Shown here piece after piece: positions 15,725 to 24,258 of a stretch of 32,356 nucleotides of DNA (position 1 is the stretch's first letter; each line of letters opens with the position of its first letter). The stretch spans positions 56,539 to 88,894 of the forward strand of contig DBOL01000049.1 in the NCBI GenBank assembly GCA_002299555.1, read 5' to 3'. The notes beneath the pieces were generated by a model. That model was not told where the DNA came from, made no database searches, and was given only the letters and a program-made list of their open reading frames with translations. Source of the DNA: Candidatus Aminicenantes bacterium UBA647 (GTDB lineage: Bacteria > Acidobacteriota > Aminicenantia > UBA2199). Position numbers and translations under genes: made by a program.

Positions 15725-16492
15725 CTATTTAAAAAGCATTAAAACCATAACTCCGACAAAGAAGCAATAAATAGAAAAATAATGAAACTTTTCTTTTAAT
15801 ATTATTCGTTTTAAAAATTTCAATGCTATCAGACCGAAAATTGCAGAAAAAATAGTCCCTGCCAATAAATAGAATAAATGGTGATCATTAAAGGGTACTT
15901 TGTCCAATTCAAGAATAAGTGCTCCGATTATTGCAGGAACAGATAAAAGGAATGAAAATCTGAAGGAGAAGATAAATCCCATTGAAAGGATAAGTCCAAT
16001 GGAAATTGTAAGACCTGACCTTGATAATCCAGGCAATATTGCAATCCCCTGAAAGAGCCCTATGGTAAACGCAACCGCATATACATTAAGTTTCTTTATA
16101 CGGATATATTTTGAAAGCGCTATAATTAATGCTGTTAAAAGCAAAAAGTATCCGACAACTCCTGGCTTACTGAACATCAGTTCAAGCTCATCTTTGAAGA
16201 ATAGCCCGATCATACCCGTTGGAATACTTGCCACAATTATAAGCAAAACAAATTGCATATTCTCTTTTTCTTTTATCCCTTTTACTATTGAAAAGATATC
16301 CCGGAAGAAATAGATCAACACTGAAATGAGGGTTCCGATATGAAAAAAAATATTATATACCAAAGGAATAGTCTTAAAACCAATGATTTCCTGAAATATT
16401 ACAAGATGGCCGGATGAAGAAATAGGGAAAAACTCACTTACTCCCTGAACGAATGATAACAAAAATATTTTTAATAGAAGTGTAAGATCCAA
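15725..16492 (-). CDS. uppP: Undecaprenyl-diphosphatase UppP (BacA)
   Basis: 255 residues, family length about 260-275, with around eight membrane helices. The two active-site motifs are present: QGVSEFFPISSSGHL (16-30) and PGLSRSG in the C-terminal half. The enzyme dephosphorylates undecaprenyl diphosphate to recycle the lipid carrier for peptidoglycan and other cell-surface polymers. The start is TTG (16490-16492), preceded by AGGGG at 5-nt spacing; I see no better ATG near. It is monocistronic by appearance, set between the terminator of the cytochrome gene and the rnf operon's regulator. Ordinary housekeeping gene. Confidence 0.96.
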   Translation of the reverse strand: MDLTLLLKIFLLSFVQGVSEFFPISSSGHLVIFQEIIGFKTIPLVYNIFFHIGTLISVLIYFFRDIFSIVKGIKEKENMQFVLLIIVASIPTGMIGLFFKDELELMFSKPGVVGYFLLLTALIIALSKYIRIKKLNVYAVAFTIGLFQGIAILPGLSRSGLTISIGLILSMGFIFSFRFSFLLSVPAIIGALILELDKVPFNDHHLFYLLAGTIFSAIFGLIALKFLKRIILKEKFHYFSIYCFFVGVMVLMLFK

Positions 16493-16512
16493 TTGTCCCC
16501 TGTTTGATCAAG

Positions 16513-16541
16513 ATACTATTCCAAATTCAACTTCAAGTCAA
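16513..16541 (-). promoter_or_regulatory. uppP: Candidate sigma-70-type promoter of uppP
   Basis: On the minus strand TTGACT (16536-16541), a 17-nt spacer, and TAGTAT (16513-16518), followed about 20 nt later by the uppP TTG start. The -35 box is good, the -10 box moderate. The -35 box abuts the T-run of the upstream terminator, which fits a new transcription unit beginning here. Confidence 0.45.
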
Positions 16542-16542
16542 T

Positions 16543-16575
16543 AAAAAAAAAGGGGGGGGGGAGTGTTACTCCCCC
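16543..16575 (-). terminator. Rho-independent terminator of the CbcL-like cytochrome gene
   Basis: On the minus strand, starting 3 nt after the stop codon: GGGGGAGT (16557-16564 on plus) pairs with ACTCCCCC (16568-16575) as an 8-bp stem with a 3-nt loop. Five more C residues follow, then a run of nine T (16543-16551). The G10 run on the plus strand lets the stem slide by several positions. This is a clear intrinsic terminator. Confidence 0.85.
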
Positions 16576-16578
16576 TCT

Positions 16579-18555
16579 CTATTCAATATTCTTCTTCTGT
16601 TTTTCTATTGCTTCGTCTTCAAATCTGTGTTCAGATTCTTTTTTTGTTAAGTATCCTGACCACCAGGAAGTGTTCATCGGATATTCATCAGGATGCAATA
16701 TAACATGGAATCCATGCCATACAAGAATTGCGAGTGCTGCGAGTATAGCTTCATAGTAGTGAATAGTCCTTGCTATAGGGATTATACATGCGCACCATGA
16801 ACCGGGTATCAGTTTCGGGAACCATAAAATAAGTCCGGATACTACCATTACGATAGTTCCCCATACCATTGCCCAATACTCAAATTTTTCAGCAAAACTG
16901 AAAACCTCATATTTAGGAGCACTCTTTTCTTTTGAAATTCCGAGATAGTATTTTATAGTTTTAAAAGCGTCAGTGAAATCCCTGAATTTGGGAAGAAAAT
17001 CTCTGAAAAGATCTTTTCCACGTGCCTTGAATATCATGTATAGAAGGAAAATCACCGAATCGATAGTCATTGTTATAGCTGCTATCCTGTGGATAAAAGC
17101 CCTTATCGTCTCGGTCATTCCGATCGAGAATAACCACCTTACCCAGAACGTATCCGGAAATTTCAATGCAAATCCTGAGGCAACAAGAGTAATAAAACTG
17201 AGCAGAAGAATTTTGTGAATATTTCTCCCGAAACTATTCATTCTCAGCAAATATTTATCCGCTTTTTGCTTTTTGATCTTTCCCCTGACAGCTTTGAACC
17301 AGGCCAGGCCTACATAAAGGATCATACCTCCTATAGTAATAATTATAATAAATATATAGACAAATTTAATTATACTCTCAAGCTTAGTCCCCTCAACTTC
17401 CATTGATTTCTTGTGTGAAAAACTCATGATAAAGTTTTCAGAAACCTTTCCATGGCATTTCCCGCAGGTGGGACCACGATTAGAAATATGCATTCTGGAG
17501 TTGGGATGATCCGAGGGAAGCGAGTGGTGAGGATCATGGCAATCAGCACATGTTGCACTTTCTCCAAGAGTACCTCTTTGAGTAAGCCCGTGAAAGTCCT
17601 GCATATAACTATCTACAGGTGTTGTATCCAGACCGTATCTTGCCATCATACGTGAATTCCCATGGCACCATATACATACCTGAGTAGCTGCCCATTGCTT
17701 GGCAACTCCGTCTCTTACTCTTAGAGATGCCATATCGTGGTCACCATGACAAGTTGTACAAGTGGGAACATCATTGTTCCCGTGTCTCAGAGCATCTCCA
17801 TGAGGGCCATCCCAGAAAGCGATCCCTTCCAGTCGATGGCATTTCATACATGAATTAGCTTCGTTGTTTCTTGAAACGCCTGATTCCTGATAACCTCCGG
17901 GTAATATTGAGTGTGAGCCGTGGCAATCCGTACAGGATGCAGCCGCTTTCCCCTCTTTTAATGCCTGATAATGAACACTACTTTTATATCTTGAAACAAG
18001 GTTTCGTTTATAAATACCATGTTCCTGGGTTGTCAGAGTATCTCCCCCATGACATTTTCCGCAAGTGTCAGGCTGGTTCTTATCTGAAAATCTTGACTCC
18101 GGAGAACTCAAAGGTTTGATATCATGGCCGCCGTGGCAGGTACAACAGGATGGTGTCATTTCATCGCCACTGGCACATCCTTTCCCATGAATATCATTTG
18201 CCGTTTCTGCTGCCTCTTCCTCATGACAATTCTTACATGCTCTTTCAAGGGGTTTTGAGGCGTGCGGGATATCTTCAAATGAGTCAGCACCGATATGACA
18301 ATCTGTACAGGACAGATCCTCATGAACACTTCCAATCAATGCATTCTCAGGGACGAAGAGATCTAATGTTTTCCCCCTTTCCGTTTCAGCTTCAATATCT
18401 TTGTCACCATGACAAGTTAAACAATCATCATCAGGAATTTCTGCATCCAGGTGTGCAGGAGTCAATAAAACCAAAATCCCGATCATAACAAAAACAAAAA
18501 TAAAATTTCTTAAAACTAAAGATAATAAGCCCTGTTTGATACTTTTTGAGATCAT
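16579..18555 (-). CDS. CbcL-like inner-membrane cytochrome: 11 haem c motifs fused to a cytochrome b domain
   Basis: 658 residues. A signal or anchor helix at 15-33, then eleven CxxCH motifs (C45, C83, C107, C137, C165, C208, C236, C266, C294, C336, C364), then about five membrane helices from 395 onward with histidines placed for b-haem ligation (H447, H489, H599 and H614). This layout, multihaem c domain followed by a formate-dehydrogenase-gamma-like b domain, is that of CbcL in Geobacter (nine c-haems), a quinol oxidase that feeds extracellular electron transfer. By analogy it moves electrons between menaquinol and periplasmic cytochromes. The ATG has AGAGGTG upstream; its own promoter candidate precedes it and a strong terminator follows. 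Orthology to CbcL is inferred from architecture, not proven. Confidence 0.92.
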   Translation of the reverse strand: MISKSIKQGLLSLVLRNFIFVFVMIGILVLLTPAHLDAEIPDDDCLTCHGDKDIEAETERGKTLDLFVPENALIGSVHEDLSCTDCHIGADSFEDIPHASKPLERACKNCHEEEAAETANDIHGKGCASGDEMTPSCCTCHGGHDIKPLSSPESRFSDKNQPDTCGKCHGGDTLTTQEHGIYKRNLVSRYKSSVHYQALKEGKAAASCTDCHGSHSILPGGYQESGVSRNNEANSCMKCHRLEGIAFWDGPHGDALRHGNNDVPTCTTCHGDHDMASLRVRDGVAKQWAATQVCIWCHGNSRMMARYGLDTTPVDSYMQDFHGLTQRGTLGESATCADCHDPHHSLPSDHPNSRMHISNRGPTCGKCHGKVSENFIMSFSHKKSMEVEGTKLESIIKFVYIFIIIITIGGMILYVGLAWFKAVRGKIKKQKADKYLLRMNSFGRNIHKILLLSFITLVASGFALKFPDTFWVRWLFSIGMTETIRAFIHRIAAITMTIDSVIFLLYMIFKARGKDLFRDFLPKFRDFTDAFKTIKYYLGISKEKSAPKYEVFSFAEKFEYWAMVWGTIVMVVSGLILWFPKLIPGSWCACIIPIARTIHYYEAILAALAILVWHGFHVILHPDEYPMNTSWWSGYLTKKESEHRFEDEAIEKQKKNIE

Positions 18556-18596
18556 TTGAACACCTCTAATATTCTAATAATTTTAAAACTATAAAA

Positions 18597-18625
18597 ATGA
18601 TATGTTAACAAATTTGGAAAATCAA
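18597..18625 (-). promoter_or_regulatory. Candidate promoter of the CbcL-like gene
   Basis: On the minus strand TTGATT (18620-18625), 17-nt spacer, TATCAT (18597-18602), about 40 nt before the ATG, in the 159-nt gap after the radical SAM gene. The match is reasonable but the gap is AT-rich, so chance is possible. It would make the gene a separate unit from the cluster upstream. Confidence 0.4.
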
Positions 18626-18680
18626 GTTATTTTATAATTTAAAATATTTACTAAATCAACATTTAAAAATTCAGGTTCAA

Positions 18681-18716
18681 AAAACAAAAACAGGATGCTT
18701 TCAATCCAAATATCCT
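18681..18716 (-). terminator. Weak candidate terminator after the radical SAM gene
   Basis: On the minus strand AGGAT, overlapping the stop codon, can pair with ATCCT after a 15-nt loop, followed by GTTTTTGTTTTTT. The stem is only 5 bp, so this is a weak call supported mainly by the T-rich tail and by the start of a new candidate promoter just downstream. Confidence 0.3.
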
Positions 18717-20184
18717 ATTGGTCTGTAATTTTTTCCATCATTTTCAGAACACCCTTAGGCATCCCGCCAAGGCCCTTCATATGATCCTTCAGGAATGAAT
18801 TTTCCATTATAGCTTTCATCCCTTTTATTAGGCATGACCTCTTCAGATCATTGCCCTTCATCGATACCCATTCAGGCATTTTGTTCATATAGTAATTTTT
18901 ATAGCAGTTCAGAACCTCTTTCATAAGCTGATCACGCGTCATCGATTCAGGTTTTAAAATTGGTTCTACAAGATTATATTTTGAATAATCCCACACCTCT
19001 ATATATGGTTTCAACTTGTCATATAAATCTGCATATGGCCATGGAGCAATCAGCAGGAAATGCATAAAATCTGCATTATATTCTTTTGCAAGTTTTAACG
19101 TTTCTTTTATTGATTCAGGGGTCTCATCAGGAGCACCCAGGATCAGAGAACTTTCAACGATCATCCCGGCATCTCTTACAATTTTCAAAGCTCGTTTTGA
19201 ATCTTCGAATCTGGTATCTTTTTTAAACTCAATAAGTTTCTGGTTGTCTGTTGATTCTACACCCAAATATATAAACAGGACACCTGCCTCCCTGTATCTG
19301 CTTATGATATCCTCATCCCTGATTATATCACCTACACATGTCTCAAGCAGTATGTGTACTCCAAGATCTTTTTCAATCAGAAGATCCAGAATTTTCACCC
19401 ATCTCTCTCTATCATTTGTGGGATATTCATCTGCAATAAAAAATACATTTATACCGTACTCGGCCAGTAAATGTTCGATCTCTGAGACAAATTTTTCAGG
19501 AGCACGATCTCTGTAAGTGCCTTGCCAGAACTTATGTTGAGAACAAAAAGAACATTTATGGATACAACCCCGGGAAGAACTCAGAATTGCCACTTTTGAA
19601 TTATCAATAAAATACAAAGGATAATCATCCCAATTAGCAAGATGCCAGGCTGGCGAGAGAGAATCAAGGTCGGCAATAAATGGACGTACCGGCGTTTTCA
19701 TAACATCTCCATCCTTTTTGAAAGCTACTCCTTTTATCAGCCCTATATCCCCTTTAGAATTGATCCCATCCAGGAGTTCAGGCATTGTGAGCTCTCCTTC
19801 TCCTATCACACAATAATCAATGATATCCGGAAAATCTACCAGCAATTCTTCAAACATAAAGGTTGGATGAACCCCGCCAATTATAGTAACAATCCAAGGC
19901 ACTTCCTCTTTCGCAACCTCCAGAACTTTCACTGCATCAACTATGGTTGCAGTAATAGCGGTTACCCCGATAAAATCCGGTTTTGTTTTTTTGATCCTCG
20001 CCCTTATCTGGTCATAGTCATGAAATTTGGACATTGCGTCGTAGAAATCTACTTCATAGCCATGCTTTTCCAATTCCCCTGCAATATACAAAAATCCAAG
20101 ATTGGGCCATCTCCCTGCAGATTCAACTACGCCACAATGATAGGGAGGCGTTATCAACATTACTTTTTTTTTCATTATATCCAT
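18715..20184 (-). CDS. B12-binding-domain radical SAM protein, BchE-like
   Basis: 489 residues. The N-terminal part (1-145) is a cobalamin-binding Rossmann-type domain with the GGVHPTF segment at 103-109; the radical SAM [4Fe-4S] motif is C207-x3-C211-x2-C214 in SSRGCIHKCSFCSQ, followed by a TIM-barrel core. This architecture is that of the BchE/P-methylase group: the anaerobic Mg-protoporphyrin monomethyl ester cyclase, phosphonate methylases and similar enzymes. There is no sign of bacteriochlorophyll genes here. It is 14 nt downstream of the small membrane protein and belongs to the ResB/CcsA cluster, so a link to tetrapyrrole or cytochrome processing is suggested by position only. The substrate is unknown. 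A start at the ATG three codons later is also possible. Confidence 0.88.
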   Translation of the reverse strand: MDIMKKKVMLITPPYHCGVVESAGRWPNLGFLYIAGELEKHGYEVDFYDAMSKFHDYDQIRARIKKTKPDFIGVTAITATIVDAVKVLEVAKEEVPWIVTIIGGVHPTFMFEELLVDFPDIIDYCVIGEGELTMPELLDGINSKGDIGLIKGVAFKKDGDVMKTPVRPFIADLDSLSPAWHLANWDDYPLYFIDNSKVAILSSSRGCIHKCSFCSQHKFWQGTYRDRAPEKFVSEIEHLLAEYGINVFFIADEYPTNDRERWVKILDLLIEKDLGVHILLETCVGDIIRDEDIISRYREAGVLFIYLGVESTDNQKLIEFKKDTRFEDSKRALKIVRDAGMIVESSLILGAPDETPESIKETLKLAKEYNADFMHFLLIAPWPYADLYDKLKPYIEVWDYSKYNLVEPILKPESMTRDQLMKEVLNCYKNYYMNKMPEWVSMKGNDLKRSCLIKGMKAIMENSFLKDHMKGLGGMPKGVLKMMEKITDQ

Positions 20185-20198
20185 ATTAAAATCTCTAC

Positions 20199-20570
20199 TT
20201 AGTTATTTTTTATCAACTTACCAGCTTGCAGATAATAATGTATCCCCGCAGCGAACACAAATGCGAGAATGATATGTTTAACTATCAAAAGAGTTATCTG
20301 AGAATCTCCGGAAGCTGCATTCCACTCAAATGATTTATATGCGAGAGCTCTGAAAACTCCGAAAATAATGATCCCCGCCAGGCTCAGTATCATGAACGCT
20401 CTGATCTTCCTGAAAATATTCAAAATAATCTTGTGAAGTTCATCCCCTTTCCTTGCATGAAACTCATCAGGCAAAGATCTGAGTATCACAAATAATAAGA
20501 CGGAACAGAAGATCCATCCAGCAGCACTAAAATCGTGTAAAAAATTATTTAAAAGAACTAATGTTGCCAT
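20199..20570 (-). CDS. Small conserved-looking membrane protein in the cytochrome maturation cluster
   Basis: 123 residues with three clear hydrophobic helices (about 15-31, 57-75, 91-112). Histidines sit near helix ends: H12 (LHDFSAAGW), H99 (VKHIILAF) and H111. Such His placement is seen in small membrane haem or copper proteins such as CopD/HemJ types, but I do not recognise the family firmly. A strong AAAGGTG lies before the ATG. It is 19 nt from ccsA and 14 nt from the radical SAM gene, so it is almost certainly in the same operon. A membrane haem-handling accessory role is a guess. Confidence 0.8.
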   Translation of the reverse strand: MATLVLLNNFLHDFSAAGWIFCSVLLFVILRSLPDEFHARKGDELHKIILNIFRKIRAFMILSLAGIIIFGVFRALAYKSFEWNAASGDSQITLLIVKHIILAFVFAAGIHYYLQAGKLIKNN

Positions 20571-20589
20571 TTTTCACCTTTATTTAATA

Positions 20590-21405
20590 TTAAGGTCCCG
20601 GGTGGATAGTAGGACCGAACAGGCCGACACCCCAGAAAGATATTGCAAGTATTATTAATCCCGCTACTGCAAGCCAAGCAGATTTACCCATTCTCCAATT
20701 TAAAAAGGAACGTGCATGGAGATAAAAAGCATAGAACAGAAATGCGATGAGAGACCACGTCTCAAGAGGATCCCAATTCCAATAATGCCCCCAGAGTTTT
20801 TTTGCCCATATTGCACCCGAAACTATCATAATTGCATGATTGATGAACCCAAGAACAATAAATCTGTACTCGGTAAAATCCAGTTCATCTGAAGATGGAA
20901 GCTTTTTAAATGTCTCCGAAGACCTCTTCTTCTCCTTTAACAAAAGAAATATAGCTGCTCCGGTAGAGATAGCATAACTTCCGAAAGCGAGCCATGCAAA
21001 GATCACATGAACTATCAACCATGGACTTTGAAAAGCAGGACCCATAGGTTTTATATAAACACCTGACAAATATCCATACCCTAAAGCCAGAAATGAAATT
21101 GGGACAACGATAAGCCCTATCACAAATCCTGCTTTCCTTAAATATTCGAACAATATAAACAACAGGATCATAAACCAGACCCCTGTCAGATTTAATTCAT
21201 ATGTATCTGTAACAGGAGGATGTTTTGAACTTATCCAATGAGTTATCAAGGTTGCACTATGAAGAATAAATCCGACTCTCAATATCCATTTTGACAAATT
21301 CTCAAGTTTTGCCTTTCTCCAATTAAATCCAATAACATGAAAAATAAATGTCACCACATACAAAAATATTGTAAACCATAAAAGTAGTATTTCAAGATCT
21401 TTCAT
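20590..21405 (-). CDS. ccsA: System II cytochrome c haem lyase subunit CcsA (ResC/CcsB)
   Basis: 271 residues with around eight membrane helices. The WWD haem-handling signature WGHYWNWDPLETW is at 205-217, and conserved histidines H56, H133, H190 and H230 can act as haem ligands. With ResB it forms the system II complex that exports haem and attaches it to CxxCH motifs outside the membrane. It starts 3 nt after the resB stop and its Shine-Dalgarno (GGGGGGAT) lies in the end of resB. The many CxxCH proteins in the window are obvious clients. Nomenclature varies (CcsA, CcsB or ResC) for the same family. Confidence 0.95.
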   Translation of the reverse strand: MKDLEILLLWFTIFLYVVTFIFHVIGFNWRKAKLENLSKWILRVGFILHSATLITHWISSKHPPVTDTYELNLTGVWFMILLFILFEYLRKAGFVIGLIVVPISFLALGYGYLSGVYIKPMGPAFQSPWLIVHVIFAWLAFGSYAISTGAAIFLLLKEKKRSSETFKKLPSSDELDFTEYRFIVLGFINHAIMIVSGAIWAKKLWGHYWNWDPLETWSLIAFLFYAFYLHARSFLNWRMGKSAWLAVAGLIILAISFWGVGLFGPTIHPGP

Positions 21406-21408
21406 AAG

Positions 21409-22578
21409 TTATCCCCCCCTGACAGGATCTGTACTATTACTATCCTTTTTAAATAGAATTATCAGATCCTCAGAATATCTGAGAATTAATGACAGGACAG
21501 CCATCCATACTGCAATCCAGAAAACAATATATCCAGGATCATCAACTATCCTGAAGGATGCCCAATATCGGAGTTCTGCAAATTCAAATAGATACTCCCC
21601 GATCTTTATTGATCCCCTGAATGGGATAATTCCACTCGAAACAAGTTCATCTTTTCCATCTCTTTCTTCGAACAATATTATAGGATCTCCTGCAAGTTCA
21701 CTTGTTTTCTTTATAGCGTTTCCATCTTTATTGTGATCCGGAAATAATGTCAGAATCACTTTGTTCTTCAGGAATGGAAGCGGCAGGAAATCCCTGTATT
21801 GCCAATTCTCACCTTCACGGAACGTTTTAAGAGCAACAAAAGAATTCAGCATCAATTTCTTTTTTAATGGATCCTTGATTATTATCCTTGGTGAGAATCC
21901 TATCTCATCCTGTGTAAAATCAAGACCATCGAAACTATATGGCTTATTTATCTCTATATCAATTCCACTTTTCTCTTCAGATTTTGACTTGAAATCAAGA
22001 GTGGTCAAAACCTTCACGGGTATCACATTATTTTCATACTCAATTTTAACTTTACTTAATCTTACCCGAAGATCCTTATTCCACTCACTACTAAACGATC
22101 CTTTTGTTAATTTAATATAATTCTCTTTATTGTTAACAAAAATCTGCCCTTCAGTTAGTATAATACTCCCGTTTTTCCCCAGGCCAGTGGTGATGAACCC
22201 ACCGGCAAGGATACCGATAAGTGCTATATGGAGGAGGAAAAAACCAATAGTTCTGATCCCACTTTTTCTTTTATAATTTGAAGATTCCTTAATTCCTGAA
22301 AGGTGAAGAATAGTACATGTTAGTATGTTAACTGCAAATAATATTATCACTATAAGGAATGGGATAGATCTGAATACAGAGAAAAATCCAAAGGCTCCTG
22401 CAAAAGATGCAAAACCTGTATTCTGATCACTCCATAATTCTATATCCACGGAACTAAATTCACTCTGCTGCGGGATGACCAGCGCTGTAAAGCTTAAGAG
22501 TATCAGGACAATCACAAGAACTAGTGCAAGTCTCAATGAACCGGCCCAATATATTATTTTTATGAACATGTTTTTCAT
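21409..22578 (-). CDS. resB: System II cytochrome c maturation protein ResB
   Basis: 389 residues from ATG 22576-22578; an in-frame TTG at 22602 would add eight residues without a better ribosome site. Membrane helices near the N-terminus (about 8-32, 70-90 and 105-130) are followed by a large extracytoplasmic part and one C-terminal helix, the ResB (Ccs1) topology; the start IYWAGSLRLALVLV and the region FFLLHIALIGILAGG match the family. ResB partners CcsA in delivering and ligating haem. The gene lies 57 nt after the 11-haem cytochrome and 3 nt before ccsA. ResB proteins diverge strongly, so the call rests on topology, motifs and the adjacent ccsA. Confidence 0.9.
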   Translation of the reverse strand: MKNMFIKIIYWAGSLRLALVLVIVLILLSFTALVIPQQSEFSSVDIELWSDQNTGFASFAGAFGFFSVFRSIPFLIVIILFAVNILTCTILHLSGIKESSNYKRKSGIRTIGFFLLHIALIGILAGGFITTGLGKNGSIILTEGQIFVNNKENYIKLTKGSFSSEWNKDLRVRLSKVKIEYENNVIPVKVLTTLDFKSKSEEKSGIDIEINKPYSFDGLDFTQDEIGFSPRIIIKDPLKKKLMLNSFVALKTFREGENWQYRDFLPLPFLKNKVILTLFPDHNKDGNAIKKTSELAGDPIILFEERDGKDELVSSGIIPFRGSIKIGEYLFEFAELRYWASFRIVDDPGYIVFWIAVWMAVLSLILRYSEDLIILFKKDSNSTDPVRGG

Positions 22579-22635
22579 TTCAATATGAATTATCCTTAGC
22601 AACTACTTTAAATAAAACTATCTATTTGTTCTACT

Positions 22636-24258
22636 CTAATTAGTATATTCTTTTCCTGGCGTTAACTTACTCACTCTTCCCGGATGGTTGCAAGTTCCTC
22701 CTCCACATCCACTCTTCCCTGCAGAAGTATTTAATTCCCATCCGCTATTCCAACCGCCAACCATGAAGAATTGTGTAGAAGAACCTATAGCCCAGGAATT
22801 AGATCCCCATGAGTATCCACCCCCATGAATATTTCCTGTTGCGGATCCGTTCCCGCTTATTCCGCTTTCATCACGGATACCACCATGACATCCCATGCAA
22901 CCAATGGTATTTCCGCCGCCCGAACCATGCTGGTTCTGATTGGAACCATGATACTCAAATTTTGAGTTCCCACCGGCTGTTCCTGTAGTTCCGTATTCAT
23001 CATATTTATGACACTCAGTACAATATGTCTCTATCTGATCACCCAAACCAACAGATAATGTTCCGGCTGCAAATGCATCAACATCTACAGCTGTTCGCAG
23101 CATCCTCTGATTAGGAGCACCATGTCCACTCAGGTCATGGCAATCGAAACATGTAATTTTGTGAGGGCCGCCTGTATCCCATGGTGCTTCCATTGTACTG
23201 GAGTTACAATAGGGATTACCGACTGTCCCTTTAACAGCATGGTGATAATCATTTATCTGGTCAAACTGGTTGTCTACATTTGCCACAGTTCCTGAAGAAG
23301 AAAAAGGGCTGAGGTCAGTACCGCCTCCAGTAGTATTCTTTGTCGCAGGAGCACCATCGGAATCATGACATTTCAAACAGAAGAAATTCTGGAGATTTGT
23401 AACATCCGTTTCAAGGGTACTTGAAGTTCTGTTCCTTACAATACCTTTCGGAAAAGATATTGTAGATCCATCATCCGGATCTCTCAGATCAAGATCACCA
23501 TCCATGTGATTTGCACCTGGTTCGGTATGACAAACACCGCAATCATCTTCTGTTACAGAACTCCCCATTACATGATGTCCCTGATTCGGAGATGCGAACT
23601 TATCCCAGATCGTACTATGACAAACTGAGCAGGTACCGCCACCGGCAGGTGCAAAATTACTTAAATGAGTATGGCACCGGGTACAGGTGTCCCCTACAAA
23701 ATGGGTATGATCCCCCCCGGAGTTATCATTTCTGTGGTGTGTGGTCTGAGTATGACACACTTCACAAACTCCGTCATATCCTGTTCCACCTTCATCACCA
23801 TCAGCAAACGAATTCAGGGTTGGCTGATCAACACCCGGGAAATTCCCTCTGCTCTCTAAAACAACGTTCTTAACCCCACTGTTTGGAGTTGTTATTATTG
23901 CTGAACCAGACCTATGTCCGATCTGTTTTATATTCGTCCCTCCAAGATAATTTTCAATATTATTATGAGCATTGTGGCAGTCTGCACAACCCATTTGGAA
24001 AGCACCGTACTTTGTACCGGAATGAACATCGGCCTCCAAAATCGATCCAACTGCTCCCTCACCATGACATGATAAACAGAGAGAATTAATTCCCAATGCA
24101 TCATTGGTCAATGCCTGTCCCGGGGCCATATGCAGATTGTGGCATCCCAGGCATTCCGGATGACTTGGATTGTCCGCAAACAATCCTCCCTGTAGAATAA
24201 GAAAAGCTGCAAACAGGAAACTAACAAAGTTAAATCCAATTCCAGCTATCTTATTCAT
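22636..24258 (-). CDS. Secreted 11-haem c-type cytochrome
   Basis: 540 residues. A Sec signal (about 1-28, cleavage likely after LFA) then eleven CxxCH motifs at C36, C61, C91, C165, C192, C210, C240, C294, C370, C413 and C454; the first two form a doubled-CxxCH cytochrome c3-like pair. There is no membrane helix after the signal. The C-terminal 85 residues are rich in Gly, Ser and Trp and contain C518-x4-C523-N-H, not a standard haem motif. The gene shares TGATG with the NHL gene upstream, so the two are translationally coupled, and resB/ccsA follow. A secreted multihaem protein made with a propeller protein and its own maturation factors suggests an outer-surface or extracellular electron carrier, perhaps filament-forming; that last step is speculative. 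Confidence 0.9.
   Translation of the reverse strand: MNKIAGIGFNFVSFLFAAFLILQGGLFADNPSHPECLGCHNLHMAPGQALTNDALGINSLCLSCHGEGAVGSILEADVHSGTKYGAFQMGCADCHNAHNNIENYLGGTNIKQIGHRSGSAIITTPNSGVKNVVLESRGNFPGVDQPTLNSFADGDEGGTGYDGVCEVCHTQTTHHRNDNSGGDHTHFVGDTCTRCHTHLSNFAPAGGGTCSVCHSTIWDKFASPNQGHHVMGSSVTEDDCGVCHTEPGANHMDGDLDLRDPDDGSTISFPKGIVRNRTSSTLETDVTNLQNFFCLKCHDSDGAPATKNTTGGGTDLSPFSSSGTVANVDNQFDQINDYHHAVKGTVGNPYCNSSTMEAPWDTGGPHKITCFDCHDLSGHGAPNQRMLRTAVDVDAFAAGTLSVGLGDQIETYCTECHKYDEYGTTGTAGGNSKFEYHGSNQNQHGSGGGNTIGCMGCHGGIRDESGISGNGSATGNIHGGGYSWGSNSWAIGSSTQFFMVGGWNSGWELNTSAGKSGCGGGTCNHPGRVSKLTPGKEYTN

Noticed and set aside
18715..20184. Bacteriochlorophyll biosynthesis gene bchE
   Set aside because: Only the general architecture matches; no other pigment genes are present and the neighbours are cytochrome maturation genes.
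19642..20202. 186-codon plus-strand open frame
   Set aside because: Antisense shadow of the radical SAM gene, with no coherent domain.
22678..22705. Twelfth haem c site (C518-x4-C523-N-H) in the secreted cytochrome
   Set aside because: The histidine does not directly follow the second cysteine, so it is not a CxxCH or CxxxxCH motif; kept only as an observation.
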